Positions 10,774 through 22,224 of a stretch of DNA of 64,000 bases are shown one piece after another. The stretch is from positions 218,424,744 through 218,488,743 of the forward strand of contig NC_089493.1 in the NCBI RefSeq assembly GCF_036850765.1, read 5' to 3'. Source of the DNA: Saccopteryx bilineata (taxonomy: Eukaryota; Chordata; Mammalia; Chiroptera; Emballonuridae). The notes under the pieces were generated by a model that was not told the DNA's origin, searched no databases, and was given only the letters and a program-made list of their open reading frames with translations. How positions within the stretch are numbered: the first letter of the stretch is position 1; every line of letters starts with the position of its first letter. Made by a program: the position numbers and the translations under genes.

Positions 10774-11731
10774 CAAAATATATAAAGAACTCACAAAGCT
10801 CAGCAACAAACAAGCAAACAATCCAATTAAAAAATGAAGAGAGGACCTGAACAGACACTTCTCCCAAGAGGACATACAAATGGCCAACAGATATATAAAA
10901 AGATACTCATCTTTACTAGCTATTTGAGAAATGCAAATCAAAACTACAATGAGATACTACTTCATACCTGTTAGATTGGCCATTATCAACAAGACAGGTA
11001 ATAACAAGTGTTGGAGAGGCTGTGGAGAAAAAGAAACCCTCATTCACTGCTGATGGGAATGTAAATTATTACAACCATTATGGAAGAAAGTACTGTGGTT
11101 ACTCAAAAAATTAAGAATAGAATTACCATCTAGCCAAGCAATCTTTCTACTGGGTATCTACCTCAAAAACTCAAAAACATTGGTACATAAAGACACATGC
11201 ACCCCCACATTTATTGCAGCTTTATTCACGGTGGCCAAGACATGAAAGCAACCAAAATGTCCCTCGATAGAAGATTGAATAAAGAAGATGTGGTATATAT
11301 ATACTATGAAATACTACTCAGCCATAAGAAACAATGACATAGTGACATTTATAACAACATAGATGGACCTTGAGAACATAACACTGAGTGAAATAAGTAA
11401 GTCAGAAAAAGCTAAGAACTGTATGATTTTATACAAGGTGGGATATAAAACTGAGATTTCTGGACATATGTAGATAAAAGTAAAGTGGTTATCAGGCGGA
11501 AGGAAACATGGGGGAGGGAAAAGGGGATTTGAGTGAATGGAGAGGAAGGAGGGTGGGGGAAGGTATAAATAAGGGCAATATAAAGTGATGGGAAATAATT
11601 GGACTTTGGGTGATGGGTACACAACATAGTCAACAGTTCAAATGCTATAGAAGTGTTCACCTGGATCTATGTACTCTTACCAATCAATGTCATTCTGTTT
11701 AATTAATTTTCTACATAAAATTTAAAAAAAG
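10774..11731 (+). mobile_element. 5'-truncated L1 3' end
   Basis: Same lineage as the 23-39 kb L1s. It has the end of ORF2 ('agatatataaaaagatactcatc', 'tgttggagaggctgtggagaaa', 'tatgaaatactactcagccataag'), then a G-rich 3'UTR (about 11508-11562) and an A-rich end. A 10-bp duplication, atttatttga, is at 10764-10773 and 11732-11741. There are several stops. It is dead. Confidence 0.88.
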
Positions 11732-11799
11732 ATTTATTTGAATCAGAAATTCCTGATGTTTAGGACCCCCTCAAAATACATTATTAACTGATAAAAACT

Positions 11800-12155
11800 A
11801 TATTTTTCTTTTCTTTTTCTCAGTGAGAGGAGGGAAGGCAGAGAGACAGACTCCCACATGCACCCTGCCTGGGATCCTCCCAGCGACCCACTAAAGGGTG
11901 ATGCTCTGCCCATCTGGGGCCATTGCTTCATTGCTCAGCAACCAAGCCATTCTTTTGGTGCCTGAGGCAGAGACCGCACAGCCATCCTCAGCTTCTGAAG
12001 CCAACTCAGTCGAACAAATTGAGCCATGGCTGAGGGAGGAGGAGTGAGGTAGAGAAGAAGATGGTTGCTTTTCCTGTGTGCCCTGACTGGGAATCGAACC
12101 CAGGACATCCACACGCAGGGCCAACACTCTACCACTGAGCCAGCTGGCCAGGGCC
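11800..12155 (-). mobile_element. Rhin-1-like SINE, antisense
   Basis: The minus strand starts ggccctggccagctggctca, has a B-box 'gggttcgattcccagtcaggg', and ends with 'ggagtctgtctctctgcc...' and a degenerate A-rich tail. The body is diverged (for example around 11915-11990). The flanks carry imperfectly repeated aactatattttt/aactattattttt, consistent with a decayed TSD. Confidence 0.88.
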
Positions 12156-12159
12156 AACA

Positions 12160-13175
12160 ACTATTATTTTTCATTAAGAGATAAAGGCCTTATGAAATTT
12201 TCTTCTTGGAATTCCTACACAGATACTAGCCAGTTTGTTATCAACTGGCCAGCACATGATTAACATAAAGAGTATTATGAACATAGCAATATTTAATTAT
12301 AATGACATTGGGTAATTTTTATTGTTGAAGGAGAAAAGTGTTTTTCTTGAAGATAACTCAAAATGAATATTTCGAAAACTTTATATAAAATTTCCAATAA
12401 CATTTGTTTTGATAATGCTGGCAAACTGAGTTTAGAAATAGCAACATTTTAAGCTTCCAAAATATTACACATTAACTTCAATTTTATGCTTGTCAGTTAC
12501 ACATGAAATCACACAAACAATTTTTTCTCATTGACCAGATATGCATGACCTTCCAAATGCAGCCCTGGACACGGCTGGAAGAGAGTAGATAGTTGAAAGT
12601 GGCCACTGAATAAGCTTTATTTATAGTAGCATGCAAACACAGGCAATATCTACACAATGCTGCATGTGCTGAGCTAGCAATGAAGAAACTATTCAGAAAA
12701 GATTTGTTAATATCACACTTATTAAAAATATGAGATATTTTCATTTCAACTATAATTACTTGAACTATGAATCGGAGGTAGACCAAAACACATTTTTAGT
12801 CTTGCATCACTTTTTTAGACAGATATTGTTATTTAATTATCTCCCTTTATAAAAAAATCTGAAAATTGAAAATGTTTTTTTCATTGAATTTTATTGGCTT
12901 GTCACTCCAAATAATTTTAAAGGATTTTCTCACAGAATAGTCAAAATTTTGAATCAAAGTCACTAGTTTAAAACTCTTATTAGCCTCAAAAGAGACTGAG
13001 TTTAATAATTACTAACAACAATAATAATAATAATTAAGAATAACATTTTATTTTTAAATGGTTTGCTCTGGAGATTCAAGCATTTTTATTTTACATCTGT
13101 GGAGGAAGCAAGCTTATGATATGTAAGTAGTTAGAGATAAAATATAGATTTTTTCTTTTACTACAAATTGTTTTT
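12160..13175. other. Non-coding DNA, nothing recognised
   Basis: AT-rich and probably single-copy. A short AAT-type run sits at 13015-13035. No gene or named repeat was identified. The 97-codon antisense frame at 12493-12786 has no recognisable domain. Confidence 0.45.
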
Positions 13176-13179
13176 CCCA

Positions 13180-13390
13180 GACAACAAAAGAAAATTTATT
13201 TAGAAAGTCACAGAGGTAGAAGTGAGCCATAGAAGAGATGGGCTCAGAAAGCAAGTTGTGGAGGTGAAGAGGCCATTTGAGCTCAGGGGAGAGAGAGGCA
13301 AAGGTGATGCGCCTGGAGGGGAGAAGTGAGGGGGGAACGGTGAGTGTGCTCCTCAGAGGGAGAGTGTGCCTGGGGCGTTTTATAAAACAC
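13180..13390 (-). mobile_element. Unclassified LTR-like repeat, antisense
   Basis: On the minus strand this is a C-rich segment that ends in an AATAAA signal (taaataaattttc), as retroviral LTRs or other polyadenylated retroelements do. It is a diverged relative of 16760-17060: both share, on the plus strand, a 'tttattta...caga' start and a 'gtgtgctcc-tcagaggg' end. Family unknown. It could instead be another kind of retrotransposon end. Confidence 0.4.
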
Positions 13391-13399
13391 CTGCTGGAA

Positions 13400-15029
13400 A
13401 ACAGCACATATTTTAATCCTGTTACTAGAGCCTTCCCCCCAGATTTTAAAGGTACAATATGAAATTTCCTTTGAATGCTTTACTGTTTTACCATCTCTTT
13501 AAATTCTGATATTTTGAAAGTTCCAACTTCTACATTTTCTCTTGTGTGATATCTAGTAAAATTCTTTCCTTGTTCTCTTACATATGTCTTAGTTACACTT
13601 GGCCTTTTGCATTTTCTTGAAAATAATACATTCAGCTTATCAAATGACACACACACACACACATGCTCACAAGAAATGGAATGAGGGGTGGAAAATTGTG
13701 CTGGAGAAAGAGCATAGGAAGAGAGATTGGGTGACTTTTTTTGGTATGTGTTAAGTACAGGGGTAGAGAGATCTACACCTACAAACTTGTGCCACTCTGT
13801 TGAGCTGTATCAGACAAAAGAAAGAAAAGCAAAAAATAGATGCCCCCTTCCTCTAATAAGTTCAGCTCCTCCGAGATAAAGTTGTTTCCCTATTGTAGCT
13901 AACTCCACCACTATGTCCATAAGACGGCGATGCTGCTCCCTAAGGTGCATAGTGTTATTGAAAAAGAGACTAACATTATAAATGATTTAGGATTTCACCA
14001 TTCTATAGAAAGATCCATGCTTAGCCTCATGTACTTTCAAGGCCATATTGTTGAAGAATGTATTGATAGTTGAGGAACATTGGCTAGAAAAAGGACCAAT
14101 ATGCTTTACTTTATAATTTTTTCTGATGAAACATTAGACTTATTTATGACCAAATTTCCAGAAATTTCCATTTTAGGGACTGTCATTCAGGAGCACTATT
14201 GAAGAGCTAAATGTGTGCATGTCTGGACTCCAAGGCTGCTAAAAATGTTCCAGCTGCCAAACAGAGGGAATGAATGTTTGTCAGCGTGCCGCCGAGGGGT
14301 AAATGAGGACACCAAGCTGGGTGCACAGCCACAGCTGCCTTTGCGTGTTCGCCTCATGTCATAGGGTTCCCTTTCCCCCAGTGAGCTCCAGTTTCCCTGC
14401 TTTATGCTTAGCAGGTACTCATATATTTACATGTAAATTCTTTGTATATTTGTATATGTACTTAGATGTGTTTTATGTATCTTTTGAGATAAAGATTGCT
14501 AGCTTAAATATCATTTCTTCTTCCCCTGTAACTCAAGTGATCCGATTCACAATAATGTGAACTATGGAATAAGGCTATGATTCAGAACAAGGAGTTGTTT
14601 AATTTCCTCAACCCTTGGGTGTGGGATATAGCATGGCAGACTGTGATCTACTAACTAGCTTTCAGATTTAATGGCTTAATAAAAGTAATAAAAGACAAAC
14701 TTGAGGACCCATTCAGTATAGAAATTCTTATTTGAGACCCTCCCCCAACAACAAAATATTTGTTTCCCTCAGTAGTACAGCTTAGGAAAAAAAAAATAGT
14801 AAGGAAACTTGCCTACCCTTGACCTTAACTCTGGATTAAGATGAGAAGTCTTCTTTTAATATTGAACTTCAAGCTAGTGCTCAATTTAAGTTTAGAGTCA
14901 GTTTATTCTCTCTGTATGGTTTAAAAGGCACAACCTAAACATTTACATTAAAATGATCCTAGGTTGGTACTATTCCCAGATATCATTGAAAACAAAATGT
15001 AGGTATTTAAAATCCAAGTCTCAAAGACT
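13400..15029. other. Non-coding DNA, nothing recognised
   Basis: Contains an (AC)n tract at 13649-13662 and otherwise AT-rich sequence. The 85-codon frame at 14303-14560 has no domain, and I see no splice or promoter context around it. Confidence 0.45.
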
Positions 15030-15037
15030 TCTCACAG

Positions 15038-15399
15038 CCTGTCCAGGTGGAGGCATAGTGGATAGGGCTCTGGCAGCCCGTGGTCACTGGTGGAACACAG
15101 GCTCACCAGCTTGAGCACGGGGTTCCTGGCTTGAGTGTGGGATCTTAGACATGACCCCATGGCCACTGGCTTGAGCCTAAAGGTCACTGGCTTGAAGCCC
15201 AAGGTTGCTGGCTTGAGCAAGGGGTCACTAGCTCTACTGAAGCCCCCCACCCCATCAAGGCACATATAAGAAAGTAATCAATAACTAAGGAGCCGCAACA
15301 AAGAATTGATGCTTCTCATCTCTCTCCCTTCCTGTCTGTCTGTCCCTATCTGTCCCTCTCTCTATCTCTTTCTCTCTTTGTCACACACACAAAAAAACA
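15038..15399 (+). mobile_element. tRNA-derived SINE (CCTGACCAGG type)
   Basis: Head cctgtccaggtggaggcata, repeated 'ctggcttgag' body units, 'aaggcacatataagaaagtaatcaat', 'tctgtccctatctgtccctctctc' tail and an AC/A-rich end. An 8-bp duplication, tctcacag, is at 15030-15037 and 15400-15407. Confidence 0.88.
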
Positions 15400-15459
15400 T
15401 CTCACAGATAAATTTTCAAGGAACAGCAGTATATTATGAAAAATCTTAAAGCTATCATT

Positions 15460-16165
15460 TAGAAACAAAGGGCAAGTAAAGAGCTTCCCAGACAAGGAAA
15501 AGTTGAAGGAGTTCATCACCACAAGCCAGTGTTACATGAAATGTTAAAATATCTTCTTTAAGAAAAAGAAAAAAAACCCCAACATACAAAATATGAACAA
15601 TAAATGGTAATAAATACATATCTATCAACAAATTAATCTAAAAAAAACAAAGATGCAAAACAGAAATAGACCCATAGATACAGAGAGAATTTTGACAATT
15701 GCCAGATGGGATGGGGAGTTGGGGTTATGGGTGAAAACTGTGAAGAGATTAAAAAGAACTAATTGGTCATTACAAAATAGTCATGAGAATGTGAAGTACA
15801 GTATAGCAGGCGTCCCCAAACTACGGCCCGTGGGCCGCAATGCGGCCCCCTGAGGCCATTTATCCAGCCCCCACTGCACTTCTGGAAGGGGTACCTCTTT
15901 CATTGGTGGTCAGTGAGGGGACCACTGTATTTGGGAGCCCTCCAGTGGTCTGAGGGACAGTGAACTGGCCCCCTGTGTAAAAAGTTTGGAGACCCCTGGT
16001 AGACAATAATATGCTAATAACTATATATGTTGTCAAAGGGGTACCAGCTTTATTGGGATGATTATTTAGTAAGTTATATAACATTTAATCAGTGGGATAT
16101 ACACCTGAAACTAATATAATATTGTATGCCAATTGTAATTTTAAAATTATTTTAAAATTTAAAAA
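15460..16165 (+). mobile_element. Internally deleted L1 (ORF1 end joined to 3'UTR)
   Basis: 15490-15560 matches the end of an L1 ORF1 ('gacaaggaaaagttgaaggagttcatcac'), and 15595-15640 matches the start of ORF2. At about 15640 the sequence jumps to the L1 3'UTR ('gcaaaacagaaatagaccc ... cacctgaaactaatataatattgt'). Nearly all of ORF2 is absent. A hAT-type element (15807-15998) lies inside. The copy at 48.1-51.2 kb has a similar architecture. Confidence 0.75.
15807..15998. mobile_element. Small non-autonomous hAT-type DNA transposon
   Basis: A 192-bp element with terminal inverted repeats caggcgtccccaaact (left) and caggggtctccaaact (right, read inverted), matching at 14 of 16 positions. The interior is CpG/GC-rich ('gcccgtgggccgcaatgcgg') with no ORF. 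The CAGGGGTCCCCAAAC-type terminus is known from mammalian hAT MITEs. The expected 8-bp TSD is not clean (cagtatag against gtagacaa), so the junctions have mutated or the ends are slightly misplaced. Confidence 0.82.
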
Positions 16166-16169
16166 AGTA

Positions 16170-16480
16170 ATATAATACAATTTCAAAGAGCAGAAGCACA
16201 TGAATTTCCAGATTGAAAGTGCTCACAGACTACTCAGCACATAGATAAAAATAAGCTCATACAAGATACATCATTGTACAATTTCAAAACATTAGGGGCA
16301 AAGAGCTTCCATAGAAGACGAAAAGCAGATTATACACAAAGGGCAAACAATTAAAATGGCAGCAGTTTTCTTAACAACACTGGAAGATAGAAGACAATGA
16401 AAGAGGGCCTTAAATTCTGAGGTAGAATTATTTCTAACCTAAAATTCAACACTCACACTATCAACATTGAAAACGGAAAC
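16170..16480 (+). mobile_element. Ancient L1M/HAL1-like ORF1 fragment
   Basis: Degenerate sequence resembling the carboxy half of ORF1 of old L1 or HAL1 elements: 'ccagattgaaagtgctcacag' near 16210, 'ctggaagatagaagacaatg' near 16380 and 'tttctaacctaaaattcaacac' near 16430. No open frame is left. It directly follows the younger L1 end at 16165. Confidence 0.6.
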
Positions 16481-16759
16481 AAGGGGAACTCCTAAATAGG
16501 AGTAATGTTTTATTTATTGGGTTTGCTGGAGAGTACATGAGTATTTATATTATTATTCTTTAGGCCATACAGATATGTTCTATATATTATTTAAATAATC
16601 TAATTTATCACATCAATTAAAAGAATAATAAAAAACAAAAAAATAGCAACTACAGCAATATGTTGGATCTTGAAGTTGAATAATAGGCACATGTATATTA
16701 ATTACATTATTTTCTATACTTTTTCTATACTTAATATATATAGCATTATAATTCTTTTT

Positions 16760-17060
16760 TTAAATTTTGCGATTAAGTTTATTTAAGCTAGAGACAGTGA
16801 AACAAGGAAGGGCTTAGGATAGAGAGAGCCTAGGCGGGCTGCTTTGGTTCACTGAGAAGGCAAAGAAAAGGGGCCCTTGGGGCAGGTTCAGGAGGGTAGC
16901 CTGGAAGGAGCTGCCACTGCCCATTGCTCCCTGGGTGGCAAGTCTGGTGGGGTCCCTGAGAATTTAGGAGATGCACCTCTGAGAGGGAAGAAGAGAGGAA
17001 AGGGAAAGGTGTGGGTGTGCTCCATCAGAGGGCATGTACCCATTTTAAAGTATATTTAAA
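16760..17060 (-). mobile_element. Unclassified LTR-like repeat, antisense
   Basis: A GC-rich island in AT-rich DNA. On the minus strand it ends in 'ctagcttaaataaactta', with an AATAAA polyadenylation signal near the end. It shares its start and end pattern with 13180-13390. Class is undetermined, and the 60-codon plus-strand frame within it is not a gene candidate. Confidence 0.4.
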
Positions 17061-17389
17061 AAAATTTTTTTAAATAAATATTGGGAGAGAGCTGGTATAG
17101 TGAAAGAGAATGAGTGACAACACTCTAAAAAATCAATCACTTCATAATTGTAAAAAGGCTCTGTTTCATGGTGGGTTGTGATTGTTACAAACTTAAATTT
17201 TTTATATGAGTAGTCCTACACAGTTGGACTTAGTGAGCAGTGTATTCCATTTACCAACAGCTACAACTATGACATTTTTTGTAAAATTATAAACTTCCTG
17301 GCTTATTTCACATGCCATTCAAAATGTATGTTGGTGTCTTACGATCTGCACAATGCTATCACTAGATTCTTTCAGTTTATTATTACCTT

Positions 17390-17535
17390 GTGTAGGCTTT
17401 GGATTCAGACTAGGCTATAATACTAAGTAATTCCTTGGGTAAGTTTCTATCTTGTTTTTTGTTTCCTCATCAATCAACTGGAAATAATAATAGTGTCTAA
17501 CTTGAAGGGATTTTATGAGGATTAATGTTAACTTC
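17390..17535 (+). mobile_element. MIR SINE relic
   Basis: Follows the MIR core: 'ctttggattcagac', 'ttgggtaagtttct', 'tgtttcctcatcaatcaactggaaataataatagtgtctaac', 'gaggattaatgtta'. Strongly diverged, as usual for this ancient SINE. Confidence 0.75.
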
Positions 17536-17539
17536 TGTT

Positions 17540-19290
17540 ATTATCACTATTTGCAAATGGCAGGGTTGTATTGTCATAAACTAAAGTGGTCATCATAGTA
17601 CTCTACCACTAATAAATAATGTGTAATGAGCATCTCGAATATAAACATGATAACACTAAAAATCAATACATAGCAGTAATAAGATGGTGTCTGAACTTAT
17701 TATGTCAATATTCTTGAAATTGTTAGTATTTTCTCTTTAAAGAAGCATTCTTGGTCCTCTTACAGTGGAAGATATTTGAAGTATAGGTAAGGATTTTTGA
17801 TTTGCTATAAAATTAGTTGTAGTTATGTCTACCAAACAGAAACTATTTGGCAAGAAACTCACAAAGTAGTAGAGTAGCATAAATACTACATTTCATGTAG
17901 TCAATGGTTGCTTCACTTAATAGATTGTGTAGGTCATCACAAAACACACCAAAATAATATTAAATCCTTCATTTAAAAGATCAACTTACGGTAACTGCAT
18001 AAAAACATGTTTGTGATATTAAAAGATGCCATAAATTCATATTGTCTTAATTTTGATTCACACATTAATTTCTTCTCTTTGAATATCAGTACAAACTGTT
18101 ACCCCTTAGTATTATTAAACTTGAAAATCTGAATTATATAGTTTCCTCAGCCAAAAGGCATCATTTATAGAGCTTGACATTAGTGAATTTGAATGTTAAA
18201 TCTGGAATAATTTGATTATAATCTTGTTTAATCAGAGTAATGACCTAAATAAACTTGTCCTTTCTAGACTATACAATTCTATATTTTTTTGTGTGTGTAT
18301 GTTTGAACTATTGTATAGTTATAGATGCAAATGTAAAGTACATTAAAAATTTTCTAAACCTATTATCTTTTTCTTCTGCCCATACGCCTTCCCTCGCTCC
18401 CAATCTGGGAGGCTCAAATAAAATTGACACCACTTCTGGCAAAGCGAAGTGTCAGGAGAGCACAAAGTGTGACACATCCTCTTGGGCAAGACATTGGTTC
18501 TCTTTCTGGAACTGTTGAGAAAAAGACTCCTATCTGGTAAGCCTAGAGCCTGCTTGCTGGGAAAGCCTGCCTGGGAATAAAGGTAACTCAGAAGAAAGCA
18601 GAGCGAATCAAAGGAAGGAGATCCGTCTTAGTAACAGTGTTTGAATCTATCTGAAATAGGTCAAACTGTGAATTCTCAATGAAGAAACAACACAAAGGTC
18701 TACTCTAAGGAAAGCAAAAGGTTATGCAGGAAAGAAAAAAAAAATGAAATGCTACACAGCTCATGCTCATGAATAGCCTTTACATAGTCATAATAATGTA
18801 AATATTAAACAGTGCCATATACCTGTGTGAGGTGGATGAGAGGAAGAGAAGATAAATAGAAATGAAGAAGGTAAATGGTGAAACAACACTAATCCGCAGC
18901 CACCATAGTAGAAAGTAAATGGATAATGCCTAAAGCTACAAAATCAAGAACCAGCAATGTAAGCGTGCGATCCAGAAAAATCACCCCCCTAAAAAACAAA
19001 CAAACAAACAAACACTGAGAGATTTAGAAATCTTTGTTTTGGGGGCTTGGTAGTCCCTTTTAATGGGGAAATTTATATCTTTCAATTTTGCAGAATGTTC
19101 TTGATTTACTTGATTGTTTTCTTCTATTTATTTTCTCTTATCTCACTTTCTAAAATTCCTGTTATTCAGACACTGGACCTGTTGGACTGGTTCTTTAGTC
19201 CACTGATGTCTAAATCTTTTATCTCTTGCAGTCCTCTCATTGTCTTTTTCATCTACTTTCAAAGAGATCTTTTCGACTTACCTATTTATC
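17540..19290. other. Non-coding DNA, nothing recognised
   Basis: Mostly AT-rich sequence. 18370-18620 is somewhat GC-richer but matches no family I know. There is a short (CAAA)n run near 18990-19012. Open frames here (at most 143 codons) are low-complexity or run into the SINE downstream. Confidence 0.4.
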
Positions 19291-19299
19291 TTTCAGTGT

Positions 19300-19745
19300 T
19301 TTTTTTTGTTTTGTTTTTTTTTTTGTTTTTTTTACAGAGACAGAGAGAGAGAGAGAGAGTCAAAGAGAGAGAGAGAGACAGATCAAGACACACAGGAAGG
19401 GAGAGAGAGATGAGAAGCATCAATTCTTCATTGTGGCACCTTAGTTGTTCATTGATTTCTTTCTCATATGTACCTTGATTTGGGGGAATACAGCAGAGTG
19501 AGCAACCCCTTGCTCAAGCCAGCAACCTTGGGCTTCAAGCCAGCAACCTTTGGGCTCAAGCCAGCAACCATGGGGTCATGTGTATGATCTCATGCTCAAG
19601 TCAGTGACCCCACACTCACGTCAGCGACCCATGCTCAAGCTGGTGAGCCCACGCTTAAGCCAGTGAGCTCAAGGTTTTGAAACTGGGTCCTTTGCATCCC
19701 AATCTGATGCTCTATAGTGCTCAGTAGAGGTCAGGCTATACACTG
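19300..19745 (-). mobile_element. tRNA-derived SINE (CCTGACCAGG type), antisense
   Basis: The T-rich plus-strand start is the poly(A) tail, followed by a GA-rich block (the CT tail), 'gatgagaagcatcaattctt', 'tctcatatgtaccttgat' and many 'agccagcaaccttgggc' body repeats. The head end is damaged: two 'ggtcaggct' copies lie at 19728-19737 and 19744-19753, suggesting a small local duplication at the 5' junction. Confidence 0.82.
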
Positions 19746-19814
19746 GTCAGGCTAGTTTTAATATTTTTCTATTCTCGTAATTTGAATTTCTAGGAGCTCT
19801 TTTTTTGTTCTATT

Positions 19815-19905
19815 TAAAGATGGGTGGATGGATGGATAGATGGGTGGATGGGTGGATGGATGGATGGATGGATGGATGGATGGATGGATGGATGGATGGA
19901 AGGAC
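19815..19905 (+). repeat. (GGAT)n microsatellite
   Basis: Tetranucleotide tract of GGAT units with a few variant units at its left side. It explains the repetitive [12 protein letters not shown] open frame starting at 19840, which I do not regard as a gene. Confidence 0.97.
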
Positions 19906-20168
19906 TGTTGGACAAATAGACAGGTAGATAATCACCCTATTCTAATGCTATGCCTACAGTATTTTCTTGTGTCTACCGGGCATTGCAAGAGAGTATTTCC
20001 ATTTCCTTCCTTCTCTTTAATCCATCTTTGCCTTTATCTGCCTGTTTCCATATTTGTCTTTCACATCAGAGCTTTTCCTCAGATATCGAATGACCTTTGG
20101 TTTTCTAAGAGATGGGAAGACTATAAAGCTGATGGGGAAGCTCTGAGCACCTCTAGGTGCTGTATGTT

Positions 20169-20325
20169 AAGAGGCGGATTTAACAGCGGGCACACTGGGC
20201 ACACACCCTGGCCCCTGACTTCTAAAGGGCCCCATAAAACCCCAACTTTATACTTGTTTCTAATGTAAGGGGCCCAATATTTTCTTCTATGCCCAGGGTC
20301 TCAACTGACCTTAATCCACCTCTGT
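20169..20325. mobile_element. Candidate small TIR element
   Basis: About 157 bp bounded by imperfect inverted ends: agaggcggattta at left and, read inverted, agaggtggattaa at right. The similarity continues weakly inward (cactgggcaca against ccctgggcata). There is no ORF. Flanks gtatgtta and gcatgttg could be a decayed 8-bp TSD, which would fit a hAT-type element, but this is inference. Confidence 0.5.
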
Positions 20326-20334
20326 GCATGTTGA

Positions 20335-21820
20335 GAAAGAAGGGCTTTGCTCTTGGTAGGTGATTTGGGTGGCTCATTTCATTGAGGGAACCTTGATATC
20401 GGAATCTTTTGGTCTTCTTGGTTGATCAAATTTCCTAGAAATGACTTTTCCATTCCTAAGCCAAAGAAATACAGGCTGGAAATGAGAATTCAAAGTGTGA
20501 GAAGACAAGATTGGCTGTTCTTAGAATTCTATATGTTATTAAAGTTCTCTTCATTCTACTATTTTTAGTAACGTACGCCTAGCTTTTGTTTCTCCTAGTG
20601 TTCTTTTCAAAGATCTCTCTAGAATAAACCTGGAATCTTCTGCCCTACTTAAGGATGTATAGTTGATCCATTATACAGGTAAAAAAGCTCTGTAATGGGG
20701 AAATGTCTAACTGTATCTTTTAAACACTTTCAACTCATTCTCTTGTTTATAGCCTCACATTTCCCACAGTTCAAGAGCACCTTTTAAGCCTTTAGCAAAT
20801 CTGAAGTGTAAACTAATTTGCTTCTTGACATTCCCCACTACTGCTTTTTAAAGTTTTAATAGGTAGTTACCACTTCTGTGTTTGCTAAAATTTTTTGTAT
20901 TGACAACTCTTCTGTCTCTTTGTCTTTATGAGTTTGTTCTTCTTAAATCACCTTCTATTATTATGATGAGATTATAGGAAGGAAGCAAACAGAAGTACAT
21001 GATTGATCCTTGATCTTTACCTAGGAGTCTCATCTTTATTCTTCATTATTTTAACTATTACAGAAAGTACCCTAAAGCTATAGGTGTTTATATAAAATAT
21101 CTAAAGATATCTTTTTAAATGGTTTAGATTAAAAAGATTTAGCAAACTATGAAAACTTCTATTTGGCTTTTTAAATTTTACTGAGCTATTATTAGCTTTT
21201 ATAGTAGTTTACACATTTCTTAAATTGTTTCAGAAAAAGCGCTCCTCCTATTTTCTAGGTCCCCAAACTGAATTGTTCTATACATCATTTTCTTTATATT
21301 TTAAATTCAATAGGAAATTGTTTTACTAATGTATGCTAATTTGTTTTTAAATCTATTTTTTACTGAAAATGTATAGGTACATAAAATTGTTTTTTATGGC
21401 AAATAAATAATGAACAAGTTTTAAAAGCTGTTTTTCTTTCATTTCCTACTTTATTTTTAATGATAAAAATAAAAATAATTTAGCTTATTTACTTTGACAA
21501 ATACTCATTCACAAGTATAAATTTCATGTACATCTTAACAATATAAATTTAACTTTATAGAACTTATGGCATTACCTTACTACATGGTAAGTATCTGGAC
21601 ATCAAATATAGGTTAGTATTTATGTTTACATGTTTCTGTGTCTAGCCAGTGAATTGTACCTCAAACCTGAACAATAAATACTTACTAGGTTGAAGTGCAA
21701 TAGATAAACAGCATAATGATTATGAGTCAAGATCACATATAAAAACTAATAGTCTTTAGGTGATTTTTATCAAAAGCTTAGCATCAGAAAAATAATTAAC
21801 TTTTTTCTTTCTATAAAACT
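20335..21820. other. Non-coding DNA, nothing recognised
   Basis: AT-rich, probably single-copy sequence with no domain-bearing frame and no named repeat visible. Confidence 0.45.
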
Positions 21821-21824
21821 CCAA

Positions 21825-22222
21825 GGCCCTGGCCAGTTGGCTCAGCGGTAGAGCATCGGCCTGGCATGCAGGGGACCTGGGTTCGATTCCCGGCCAGGGC
21901 ACATAGGAGAAGCGCCCATTTGCTTCTCCACCACCCCCCTCCTTCCTCTCTGTCTTTCTCTTCCCCTCCCGCAGCCAAGGCTCCATTGGAGCAAAGATGT
22001 CCCGGGCGCTGGGGATGGCTCCTTGGCCTCTGCCCCAGGCGCTAGAGTGGCTCTGGTCTCGGCAGAGCGACGCCCCAGAGTGGCAGAGCATCACCCCCTG
22101 GTGGGCGTGCCGGGTGGATCCCGGTGGGGCGCATGCGGGAGTCTGTCTAACTGTCTCTTCCCGTTTCCAGCTTCAGAAAAATACAAAAAAAAACCAAAAA
22201 ACAAACAAAAAAAAAAACACTA
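21825..22222 (+). mobile_element. Rhin-1-like SINE, near full-length
   Basis: The most typical copy in the window. Head ggccctggccagttggctca with A box and B box ('gggttcgattcccggccaggg'), 'cataggagaagcgcccatttg', 'aaggctccattggagcaaag', 'gggcgctggggatgg', 'cggcagagcgacgcc', 'gtggatcccggtggggcgca' and 'ttccagcttcagaaaaatac' plus an A-rich tail. CpGs are well kept, so the insertion is fairly young. The TSD is weak. Confidence 0.93.
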
Positions 22223-22224
22223 AG

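Noticed and set aside
19840..20268. A 142-codon frame that could look like a repeat protein
   Set aside because: Its first third is the (GGAT)n microsatellite and the remainder runs through a TIR-like element. No splice, promoter or domain evidence.
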